A DNA stretch of 25,629 bases from Apostichopus parvimensis (taxonomy: Eukaryota; Echinodermata; Holothuroidea; Aspidochirotida; Stichopodidae), in assembly GCA_000934455.1 (NCBI GenBank), contig KN887179.1, positions 35,274 to 60,902 of the forward strand, written 5' to 3'. A model generated the notes under the pieces. That model was not told the origin of the DNA and made no database searches. It saw nothing but the letters and a program-made list of their open reading frames with translations. The translations under genes were made by a program, and so were the position numbers. Shown piece after piece: positions 1 through 12,200 of this stretch (position 1 is its first letter; each line of letters opens with the position of its first letter).

Positions 1-74
1 TCTTTGAAAGTTTTATGTTTAAAGAGAGTCTACTAAAATAAATTTGAATTATTATCTTTGTCTGTTATTTTCAG

Positions 75-217
75 ATTTCATCAATCATGAATGCAAGTTT
101 TTTGTGGCTACATCTGACATCCATCTAACAAAGTCCTTGATGAATCTCTACTCTTGTCTTCTGGACGAGATCAGCCAATCAGGAGAGGAGGGTTACCCTG
201 AATTATCCAATCAGCAG
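75..217 (+). CDS. DNAH3/7/12: Dynein exon 1 (of window): AAA2/AAA3 junction
   Basis: The acceptor tttcag ends at 74 and the donor is cag|gtttgt. The exon begins with two bases that finish a split codon and ends in phase 0. It reads [20 protein letters not shown] and then [10 protein letters not shown], matching the helix-rich segment after the AAA2 small domain where dynein heavy chains read roughly 'SLMNLY(E/H)C'. Conservation here is lower than in the AAA cores, so the boundary rests mainly on splice consensus and phase. Confidence 0.8.
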
Positions 218-3200
218 GTTTGTTTCACAGAAATACCATTTATCAAAAATTTTGTCAGTGAAATTATTCTTGCCTAGTTTGTACAGTGGATTGTAGACTC
301 AGAGCCAGTCTTGGATCATATTCGTATGAAACTTCATAAAACATCTGTTTCTGTACAAATGTCCTTAACCCTTCCAACGATATTGCTTGAAAGTGATAAC
401 ATTAATTTTAAATTGTTTTTTAGGATCTCCTCTTTAAATTGAATAAAAGGGATTACTTGTAGTTTTGAGTGCAGCAGAGTACAAGTAGAATTCCTGTTGA
501 TATGAGTACAGGTACCAGTAGAGTTCCCCTTGGTTATGTGTACTAGTATGTGGTTTAGAGTACAAGTATGAGTACTCAACATTACACAAGTATCTAATAC
601 TAGCATTCCAAAATGTTCCAATTACTATTACAAAGCTCAAATCCATGGCGACAGGGAGGAGGGGGGGGGGAGGGGGAGAGGGTACCAATACTGGCAACTA
701 TGCTAGAATACATGTACCAGTACAGAGTCAATACAAGTCCACCATACAGTGACACAAGTGTTGCCAGAAATGCTAAACACCATTTCATTAACTTGCAATA
801 TATTTTTACACAACTTTGGATGTTTTTATGTTATTTTGTTTTCCTTTTGAAATATGTATTTGCATGCTATTTGTAATTTTGTGGCAATATTTTTACCCGA
901 CATATGGTGACTTAAACTGACCCAGAAAGTTGTCACTGAATTTTGATAATATCAAAGGGATGTATCTTAAGCTTTACTCCTTAGTGTCTCTTTCACCTCT
1001 TTTTTGAGATTTGTCTTAATTTTCCCGTCAGTTAATTCACTCGTCTTTTCATTCTGACTTTTTTTTCTTTGTTTTTCTTTGGTTTTAAACAGATCACACT
1101 CTGGCTACAAGGGTTGTTCCTCTTCTGTTTGGTCTGGTCGTTAGGGGCGACTATGACCGGTGACAGCAGAAACAAATTCAACCAGTATTTCAGGACTCTG
1201 ATCAGTGGAACGGACCCCGATCATCCTAAACCAAAGAGTATTAAAATATCAAAGGTAAGTTGGACAAGAATTTCAACTCATTAATAATATTCATCAAGGC
1301 ATTGAAATATGAGTCTGTACTCTCTGTGAATTGTAGTTATGAATACTTTATTAGTCCTGTGAGTGCACTCTGCTGGTTGTTTCAGGCCTTGACCCGACGG
1401 CAATATTACGTCATGTTAGTAGATCACTATGTAACATTTTACGATGGATTATTTCATGGATTCACTTGTTTCTTCTAGAGTAATTCATTCCCCGAGAGAG
1501 GCACCGTCTACGACTACTACTTCCAGAAGCAATCCAGCGGCAGTTGGGCCGAGTGGATCAACTACATCGATAAATCAAAGACAGTCATTCCGACAGATGC
1601 AAAGGTGAGTAGCTTACAAACTCCTGGTTGAATATATGTACTGTAATGGCCTCCCACAATACAAATACATATAGGCACAGAAAAAACATAGGCAAAACTA
1701 TACCTGTGCAAAATTTCAGTTCAACCACGTAAAACATATGACTGCACTCATCAGGTGTGCTGACCATTAAGACCTGGGGTTTGATCACCTTACCTGTCTA
1801 CACTGCACTCTAGGTATAAGTGAGATATCTATTTCTGTCTGGCCCTTTGCTTCAGCCAATGATCTTTTTGGCCCTCGTAGAAAATCAATTGAAAAGCCCT
1901 GTGATGCACTCTCAACCTGACTCCCCATTGACATTGAGTATATGACCATTATCATGTAAGAAAAACAAAAACTCTGTTGAAAAGAACAGACGGAAAAATT
2001 GCTTAACCCAAAGGCTGAGAAGTATAAACAAAGTTGTGAATATTATTGAACATTTTCAGGTTCACATCAGCATCATTGTAAAATATATACATCTATCAAA
2101 CCAACAGAGGGAGTTGATCAGTAGCAACAAGAGGCAAACAGAGTAGGCATTTCACTGTTGTATTGTTAACAAAGTTGTATATTCTCATTGTTTATCACAT
2201 TTTCTTGCAGTCAAAGATTACAATGCTTTTAAATGTGAAGTCTCACATATATTTAGCAATTTCGAAAAATGACCATTGTTTAAAGTTGTAAGAATGAGCT
2301 GCTAGATCTGGTTGTCATGGGTGAGTGATGCCATCATCCAGACCAACGAAACAGCTAGTCCAATCGCCTAATTGGATATGGTTTTTTTTATTTAAAAACT
2401 ATTTGTTTTTAAAAGTAGTAAAATGAGCCGCTATGATTGGTTGTTACAGGTTAGCAATGTCATCATCCAGTCCAAAGAAACAGCTCGTCAGATCTCCTAA
2501 TTGGATATGTTTATTTATATTTAAAACCTACTTGTTATTTAAAGTAGTAAAATGATCCGTTATGATTGGTCATTACAGGTCAGCGATGTCATCATCCAGA
2601 CCAACGAAACAGCTCGTCAAGTCTTCTTCCTGGATACTTTTGTGACCCACGAGAAACCTCTGCTGTTGGTCGGACCTACAGGGACTGGAAAATCAGCCAT
2701 TACGAATAATTACTTGGTCGGCCTGCCAAAAGAAAAGTATGTTCACCAAGATGGTTTTGTATTAGCTTGTATTAGAAGCATGGGCAAAACAAGAATAAGT
2801 CACAATGATTACCATTAGTCATTTGTTTACCTTTAATTGTTATTGTTTACCTGTATAATTGTAGTCATACTCTAAAATGAGGAGGAAGTTAGAGACGTTT
2901 TTTTTCCTGCCTTCATGGGTTATTCATGTTTGTAGGATTCTATGAAGTATTGCAGTGCCATCACTTTGTACTTAATATTGTGTTGGAAGAAATGGTGATC
3001 AATATTTATCATAAAGTACCTAGACTTTGCATGTAAAAGTGATTATTTTATATATCTCTTGAGGCAAAAAGTATTTTCTATACTCTAATTTTACTATAAT
3101 TGCTATAAGTTGTGATGAATTTGATGAACTTTGCCGTTTTCGTCTTTGGTACCTCGATGGAATGTTTAAGATCCTCGAACAAATGTTTAACTTGTGAGTG

Positions 3201-6200
3201 TTTATAGTGGACTTCACTCGACCTAAATTTGCCAGGTCAGAAGGTCATCTTAAAACATGTTTACAATTGTGAACTATTTGTTAGTAAATGTTTTTACATA
3301 TTCCATACACATCGTATTGTGTAATTACAAAGAAAGCAATAAAATTCCTTTGATTAAGGGATTTGTTTTTCTTGTCATTAAAAACTAGACTCTTTAAAAA
3401 AACGAAATAGTAGTATCATTTTATGTGTTATCTGGCAGTAGAGCCAGAACTGCAATATAAGAGTGCAAAATGAGAATTGTTTCTCTGTTCCTATGAAGGA
3501 GAAATAACATTTTGAGAAAAATTGTGAGAATCTTCAGCTCCGTTTTGTACTTTATGTTCATCTAATGTTTTCTTTCGTTCTTTTTTCTCTTTTGTCTCAG
3601 GTACATTCCAAATAATATCAATTTTTCAGCCAGAACTTCTGCCAACCAGACTCAAGATATCATCATGTCTAAACTAGATAGGTATGGACTTGTTTTGTTT
3701 AATGAATTCCATCATTTTGCTCCACTAAGTGTAATAATATGAATAGAATGTCAAGCGTTTCTGTTCCTTTTTCTTATTGCAAGTTGCTAATTGCTAGATT
3801 CTACCATTACTTTTACAAGACCTTTCATCAACTGAGTTTTAAATTCATTGATACCACAATCTGACAGTGTGTTTCATGAAATTTGAAAATAACTCATTAC
3901 AGTTTGGGAAGAAGCAGATGTGAACAGGTGGTGTGCTATAAATTCCCCTTCCACCCCACCCATACCCTCTCCCTATCCTCTTAAAAAAAAAGAAGATAAT
4001 AATAAAAAACGTAAGTAACTAAAATGGTGCAAACTTGATAAAGGATATGAATAAAATATAAGTTTAACGTTGCACTTCAGAATTTGCTATCAACTTGATT
4101 AAAACTTGGCAACAGAAATTCAATCCCTTGTAAATTTTTTAATTTCATTCCACTCATTTTCACAGGAGGAGGAAAGGTATCTACGGTCCTCCGATGAGCA
4201 AGAAGTGCATCCTCTTTGTCGACGATCTCAACATGCCGGCGAAGGAGAAGTACGGCGCTCAGCCACCGATAGAATTGCTCCGACAGTGGATCGACCACGC
4301 CCATTGGTACGATAAGAAGGACACGTCCAGACTGGAACTAGTTGACACGGTAACGATTCTGTCTCTTGTAACTTAAAGGGGCTCTCTCTGCGTTGCATTA
4401 CGAACGTTATGCAACCCCAGTGCACTTTCTTCCTCTGCTAAAACTGTGTTATATGCCTGTAGTTAGCCTAGGGAGCACTTGATGATGAGGTCAGTTGTTT
4501 GCCTGGAATGTGATATGCAAATTCATGTAGGTGTAACTATGGTTACTGTTAATGTAGTATAGGCCTAGGTCAAATTTTCATATACGATTGTGGACGTGTG
4601 TATTTATAGTTTACCATACAAAGTAAAAGAGTCCTTCTGGAGACATTAAGCATCTTTCATAAACCGTTGTCCCTGTGAGTCAAATATGTGTCAGTACAAA
4701 AGGAGTTGCAAACGTTTTGACAAGAGGTGACCATTATTTTGTTGTTTGTATCATATCTGAGGAAGTACAGAATAAATTGAAACCAGTGCTTTGTAGCATT
4801 GTGTATGAAACTTGACTATCCGTCTGTGTCATTACAGCTGTTGGTGTGTGCCATGGGTCCGCCAGGCGGGGGAAGGAACGACATCACCAGCAGATTCACC
4901 AGACATTTCAATCTCATCTCCATCGATTCCTTCGATGATGAAACCATGTCAAAGATTTTCACTTCCATAACAGACTGGCATTTCACCAAAGGATACGATG
5001 GCTGCTTCCTCAGGCTTGGGAAGGTGAGCTTTCTTTGCTTTCATGCAAATCCCCCCCCCCTTTCCTCCGTCCCTCCCTCTCAACCTAATATAAAAAAGAA
5101 AAAAAAAGGAAACCACTTCTTCTAGGAAAAATATTCATGGGTCATTTTTGAATGATTAGTTCTGTGTGTTTACATGGGCTGTTTGTCTCTGTAGTATGTA
5201 TTGCCAATTGCTTCGGCAGTTTAAATATGATAAATGTCTATGAAATTAAACCTATAAGGGTTTCAGCAGAGCTTTTAATTTCACACTATTAAAGGTAACA
5301 AGGAACAGAGGAATAGTTCCATACTGATGTAAACTAATACTGACTGTCTTCATCATTATTGTCAACATTTTTTGGGGGAATTTATTCAGGGAAATTGTCA
5401 ATTTAAATTTTTGTCTGGTCTTGCATAAGTTTACTTACATTAGATACCAAAGACTGTTCCTTAATACAGGAGTACATTAGATGCCCTCACTTAGTAATCA
5501 GGACTAAAGGTCAAGTAACCATAGTTTACATTGATTTAAACATTGATAACAGCAAAGACTTCATACGCTTCAGTTTTGAGTTTAAAGTTTTCAATTGAAT
5601 TTTATCCCATATTGCCGTCTCTTCCTGCACTCACTCTCACCATCAACTTTGGCAATTTTTGCCGGAAATAAAGCTCTTGTTGGAAATTTAGAATAGCCTC
5701 GTGTTCTCCTCTCCCCTCTGAAGATTCCTTATGGCTTCACTCTGTGCAATATTTATGACACAATTCTCCTATCAGAGCTAAATCTACATTTGTTATTCTT
5801 TTCCCTCTACCATAAGATAATGGTCCAAGCCACTCTGGGTGTCTACAAATCTGCCGTCACCAATTTCCTACCCACCCCGTCCAAATCTCACTACGTCTTC
5901 AACTTGAGAGACTTTGCTCGAGTCATCCGCGGAGTCCTGCTTGTACCGAAGTCCTCACTGGTCGAAGACGACAAGGACAAACTGATCCGACTCTGGATCC
6001 ACGAAGTGTACCGAGTGTTCTACGACAGACTCATCGACAACCAAGACAGGTGAAGGATAGTCTCAATATATTAGAGGCATTGAAGACTCACCCCAAACCG
6101 CGTGCCGCGATCTGAAGAAGTTAAATTTTCGTTACTTGCAAATGACGTTTTCTTCTTGTCGCTACAAAATGCAGACAGTAATGAAACGTGATACCTTGTT

Positions 6201-9200
6201 ATCTTTTATCTAGACCTGAGATGTACACGCTGCTATGTACACTGTGTTGTGGGTATTGACCGTAGCTCTATGTATTGACTGAATTACCGACAGTAGCAAG
6301 CTATGTGTAATTTCTGGGATCGATGGTGGTGTCTAACACTTCTGTTACACCTCATTTGAAACTAGGTCAGATTACCGGCATGACACGTTTCTTTGTGCAC
6401 GAGTCTTTACACCCTTTAACCTGGTTTGCATGCTGCTTTATATCATTAAAGGGATACTCATGGGTTTTCATTTGGTGTTGTGAATCACTTCAGGAGGCAT
6501 GTGCATGATAGACCATATGAAACAAGGACATACATGTGAAGGAATTTCAAATTTGATGTTTGCATTCTACTTTAATTCATTAAAGGAATACGCATGTGTT
6601 TCATTTGGTTTCGTGAATCACTTCAGGAGGCGTATACAATACATCATGGAACATATGAAACAAGGACACACCTGTGACAGAATTGAAATTTGATTAATCT
6701 AGGTGCATATTGTTTTAATATTTAAAGGAGCATTATGAGTTTTATTTAGTTTCAAGAATGACATCAGGAGGCATATGTTGTGTGAGGGAGTTGTGGCATT
6801 TCCATGAAAATGATAGAATTTTGTTTATTAAACAAGCAAACACAATTCCCCGGATTATTGCATTTTGTTTCCTTCTGGTAGCTATATAATAACATAATGA
6901 TTCAAGCTACTATGATTTTCTACAGATCTCAAATATATTTATCCAATGTTTTCTTTTCTTGTTTTTAGGGTAACTTTCTTTGAAATTGTGAAAGAGATGA
7001 CTCAATCACACTTCAAGCAGAGCATGGATAAAGTGCTCAGTCATCTGACGCCAAGTGGAAAACTGATTGACGATAACATCAGGTAGGAGAGAGAGAAAAT
7101 AACGATAAACTATTCTACAAAAAATATTGTTGAATATGGTTTTAATCAATAGCAAAGTGAATTGATAAGTAGAAGAATATTCTCGTTAGTTTCGCCCTTG
7201 TCCAAGTGTCCATATTTACTTGGCAGTAAAATGCATGTATGTTTCAAATGCAACAAAGTTTTGTGTTTTTCCTCTTGAAAATTCTGTTACTACCAAGGCA
7301 GCAACATACCCATCTGCATACTAAGCTAAGTAAACCAGTCACTTTTATTGATGATATACTGATGTCATATTGATTATATATTTGTTTTCATCAGAAGATG
7401 TATTGAGATGTTAAAATTATTTAATGAACATTCAACAAACTGAAAACTGACTGGGTTGTTTATCGTTTACTTGCATATTCTTCTACCATTGCCACCATCT
7501 CAACAGGAGTTTATTTTTCGGTGACTTTGGCGATCCTGATACGGATAGCAAAGATTACGACGAGATAGTCAACTTCAAGACCCTTACCACATCGATGGAT
7601 GCATACTTAGCCGAGTACAACCAAGTCAGTAAAGCCCCCATGTCTCTGGTCATGTTTAAGTTTGCCATTGAACACATATCCAGAGTCAGCCGAGTCTTGA
7701 AGCAGGACAACGGTCACCTACTGCTCATCGGTAAGTATTTGGACCAGTAGAAGACGTGTAATTAGAGGTGTTGGAAGCCAGGTCCGGCCCTCAGGACAAT
7801 TATTTTAACGTGCCTCCCCCCTCCCTCCTTCTTAGCACATTTTAAAGTACAATATGAAAATGAGAAATACTTTATGCATAATCCCATAGTTTGACATGCT
7901 GTGACACTTCTCCTTAAAAGCCTTCACAATCACACTCCATCAGAACATGGAGATGGAGAGGTGTAAATGTTTTAGTTGGGTACATAAGGGGGTAACTGTG
8001 CACCCCCCCCACCCCCAGGACTATTTCCCAGTGGCAAAGCCACAGCTTCTTCTCATCATGTACAGGACAACTCCACAGAGTTACAATACTGTTTCTCTAA
8101 CAACAGGAATAATTTTTTTATTGCATCTTAAGAAATAACAGAAAACAAAACAAACTTGTTATGATTGATTGTGCAGAATGAAAAGTTCTTGAAAGGAACA
8201 TTGTCTGCATGTTTGAGCCCTCCATGTTATCACCGATTATACACTTGCTAAACTTCAATCTATCGTACATGTTTACACTTTTCCAGATCTCAAAATGGCC
8301 ATTGCGGTATAACTTGCACACCCACAAAAATATGTATTTGAATGTTCACATGTATTAGTAGATCTGTTGATAGCAGATTGCCGATGCAACTATCTCCTTG
8401 CATCCCTGCTTTTAATACTAGTCTTTTTGAGCATCAGTTATGCTAGCTTTAAGACTCTAGTTTTCATTCTTGTTGTCACTATTGTAAGCCTTAAGTCTAA
8501 GGCAAGACACAAGTTATGTAACTAATGCAGTCTTCTAATGGAACATAGGACTGTATGTAAGGCCCTAAGTAACTAAAAGCAAGCATAGATACGAAGAGCT
8601 CCAAGCGTTCTCAAATTTAGGGTAAGTCAGATTTTGATTTTTTTTTTGCATTCTTCTGTGATCATTCTGTTTCACAGGTATCGGTGGCAGTGGACGTCAG
8701 AGTGCGGCTAAACTTGCCTCCTTTATGGCAGATTATGACCTGTTTCAGATTGAAATTACCAAAAATTACACCAACACTGAGTGGAGAGATGATCTAAAGA
8801 GGGTAAGCTATCATCTGGCCATAAAAGCACAAAATAGCAAATGATGATCGCATGAGATATTTCCTGTAGTGTCAAAAGAAGGTACACTACCATCAGTCTA
8901 ATGGGGGAAGATGACATAATTTCCTGTAGTGCCAAAAGATTTCACACTACCATTAATGTAATGGGAGAAGAGAGATATTTCCTGTAATGCAAAGAGAAGG
9001 TACACTACAATCAGTGGAATGGGAGAAGATGAGATATTGCCTGTAATGCCACAGGTAGTTACACTACCATAAGTGTAATGGGAGAGGATGAGATATTTCC
9101 TGTAGTGTCAAATGAAGGTACACTACCATCAGTGTAATGGGAGAAGATGATATATTTCCTGTAATGCCCAAGGAAAGTACACTACCATCAGTGTTATGGA

Positions 9201-12200
9201 GAAGATGAGATAATTCCTGTAGTGCCAAAAGATGGTACACTACCATCAGTGTAATGGGAGAGGATGAGATATTTCCTGTAATGCCAAAAGATGGTACACT
9301 ACCATCAGTGTCATGGGAGCAGAAACAGTATGTGACATTTTGTGTATACAAACATTTCACCTACAGTGTTAAAAGAATTGACAGTTATTCATATATTCCC
9401 CCATTCTTATTTTTTTGTAGCTTCTACTGAAAGCTGGTGCCGAGGGCAAGCAGACTGTCTTCCTCTTCAGCGACAATCAAATCAAAGATGAGTCATTTGT
9501 AGAAGATATTAACATGATCCTGAATACCGCCGATGTGCCCAATCTCTACGCCGCTGATGAGAAGGCCGAAATCATCGAGAAAATGCAACAGGTGGCGAGA
9601 GTGGAGGTTAGTTGTCAGTATACATGGCTTTATTGATTGTGATCGTGCTGCTATTTATTTACAAAATGGTAATCTGGATAATTTATTGTAGACAGCTGCA
9701 CTTGTACGTTTTGTATATATATATGTATATATGTATATGTATGCGTGTATGTATATATGTATATATATATATATAGATATATATATGTGTGTGTATATAT
9801 GTATGTATATGTATATATGTGTATATATATATATATTTTGTTTTTGTGTTTTGTACACTAACATTTTAAAATAATTTCTTTTAAAATAATTTCTTGTTAC
9901 ATACTCACTTTTGATGTCCTTTTTATAAATATTTATACTGGAAATAAATAAATGAAATGAAATGTTAAACAGGAACCAGGGTCAGGGGTCAATGTCTGTT
10001 TATGCAGATGTTATATGGTAATTCAATGGTGTTGTCTCATTCAAAATATAACCCTCTGGCTCTTTCATATATCATTACTACTAATGGGGACTAGGTAGGT
10101 ATTCTACTTCTTGTAGATAAACACTTTGAACAAAACAAAAAAAATTACATGCTTGACTTTCAGTCTTTCTGATAATGGTGATAGTATTTTTGTTATCACA
10201 AGACAAGTACAAAGAACATTCCCTTCAGGAAAGAAGAGGCAATATAATACCAACATGTTTTATTTAGTGGCCGTATTTGACATTCTTCAGACTTCAGGAT
10301 TTATTACCAATTTCTCCCTTAAAAAACAAAAAAATGTATCGTTGTTTGTACAGCAAAGAAATGGCTAACAGTAATCACCAGCAATGCTAGAACTGGAGAG
10401 ATTAGTTGGTAGAGTGCAGGAGATGTATTCTGATGCCATCATCATGTGAATCTTTCTCCAGTCAATAATTTACTCTACCATTTTATAATTTGTTTTACAA
10501 TTTCTATTTTATCATATATTTTTTGCAGGGAAAGAAGATTGAAGCCACTCCCTTAGCTATGTATAACTATTTCACGGAGAAGGTTCGCAAGCATCTCCAC
10601 GTGGTGTTGGCCATGAGTCCAATCGGTGATGCCTTCAGAAATAGACTGAGGATGTTCCCGTCTCTCATCAACTGCTGTACCATCGATTGGTTCCAAGTAA
10701 GAATTACGTTCTGGAACATAGGCAGCGTGGAAATGAAACTTCCTACTCCCTCCCCCCACCGAACACCTTTTTGCTCAAGATGGATCATAAAGTTTAACTG
10801 ACCAAATATTGGTTCTATGAAATGATGACATGTGACACTAACCCATAACTAAGACATTTCATGTTGTCTCAGTGCATTTGTTTATTCTAATATAAATATA
10901 AAAATATTTTATCATATATTATTTTATTTTACAATATTTTTATCATATTTTATCATATGATATGATATCATATATATAAAAACACATACAGAATAAAGAA
11001 TAATAAATAATAATAATAATAAAAAAGAAACAAGAACAAGAAATATTATTAGCCTTATGATATTATGTAAATTGTTAGTTACATTTTGAGCTCTGCAAGA
11101 CAGTGTTCACTATGTTACACTTATCTATTTATACATTGTAAACTATGATATACCCCATTCAGCTATTTGTGCTATTCCAGTCTGGTCTGCAACTATACCT
11201 TTATATCAATTTAGCAATAATTAGATGCCAGTTGTCATTTGTTAATTAAGCTGTATCTTCCGTCAGTATCGTACCTCTTTGTCCTCATGACAGGGAGTAA
11301 TTTATCCAGATTCACATCGCAAAATGCTTGGCAAAATAGTCAAAATTGCTACACAAGGTCAAAGAATTGGAGCAGTGTTTTTACAAACGAACGATAGTAT
11401 TTTATAAGAGACAAATTTCAGAGACTTCAAAACTGCTATACAAATATTTGAACACTAAATTTTTCACTATATGACCACACCATGTAATAATTACACAAAA
11501 TTTGACACCCTTAAATATGATTAAGAATTCTGTGTGGCTTTATCAGTTTGGTTGTTGCTCCTCATTGGCCAGTTATGAACCTTTTCATTTTTATTGCGGT
11601 TTTAATTTGTCCGTTTCTCATCCTAGGCGTGGCCTGAAGATGCTTTAGAGATGGTAGCCAATAAGTTCCTAGAAGATATGGAGTTGGAGGATGAGATCAG
11701 GAGGGAGTGCGTCTCCATGTGTAAACACTTTCACGAGAGTGTCAGGAAGATGTCAGAGGAGTAAGCTTGTTACTCTGTTCAATTAATTAATGAACTTTTC
11801 TTTATCTGAATATTTGATGTGCATATTTTTTTTTTGTTTTTTTTTTTGCGATATTATTGTGAATCTTTGAAAAGTTTTTAATCAGATTTTGTGAAATAGT
11901 TGTGAGTCACCATTTTCCTTTAGTAGATAAAGGAAATGACTTGCTGATATCAAGATGTCAATTTTTTAAATTTTTGCTAATCATCAGATATTTAAAGATA
12001 GTCCAAAAATAGCCATGAGTAATACCTTGTTGGGTTTCACAAATTTTTGGGTGAAACTGTCACATGACTAACTGGTGAATTTCTCCACATTTTGCATTAT
12101 AATAGGTTTCTGGCAACTTTGCGTCGCCACAATTACGTCACCCCGACATCATACCTGGAACTGATCCTCACCTTCAAGAAACTCTTGACTTTGAAACGGA

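Noticed and set aside
8854-9322. CRISPR-like regular repeats
   Set aside because: The whole 59-bp unit repeats, with no unique spacers, and the setting is an intron of a eukaryotic gene.
9064-9360. Minus-strand 98-residue repetitive open frame
   Set aside because: It lies almost wholly in the 59-bp minisatellite of intron 11 and reflects its repetition, not coding selection.
9655-9864. Minus-strand Ile/Tyr-rich 69-residue frame
   Set aside because: It is a translation of the TA/TG microsatellite.
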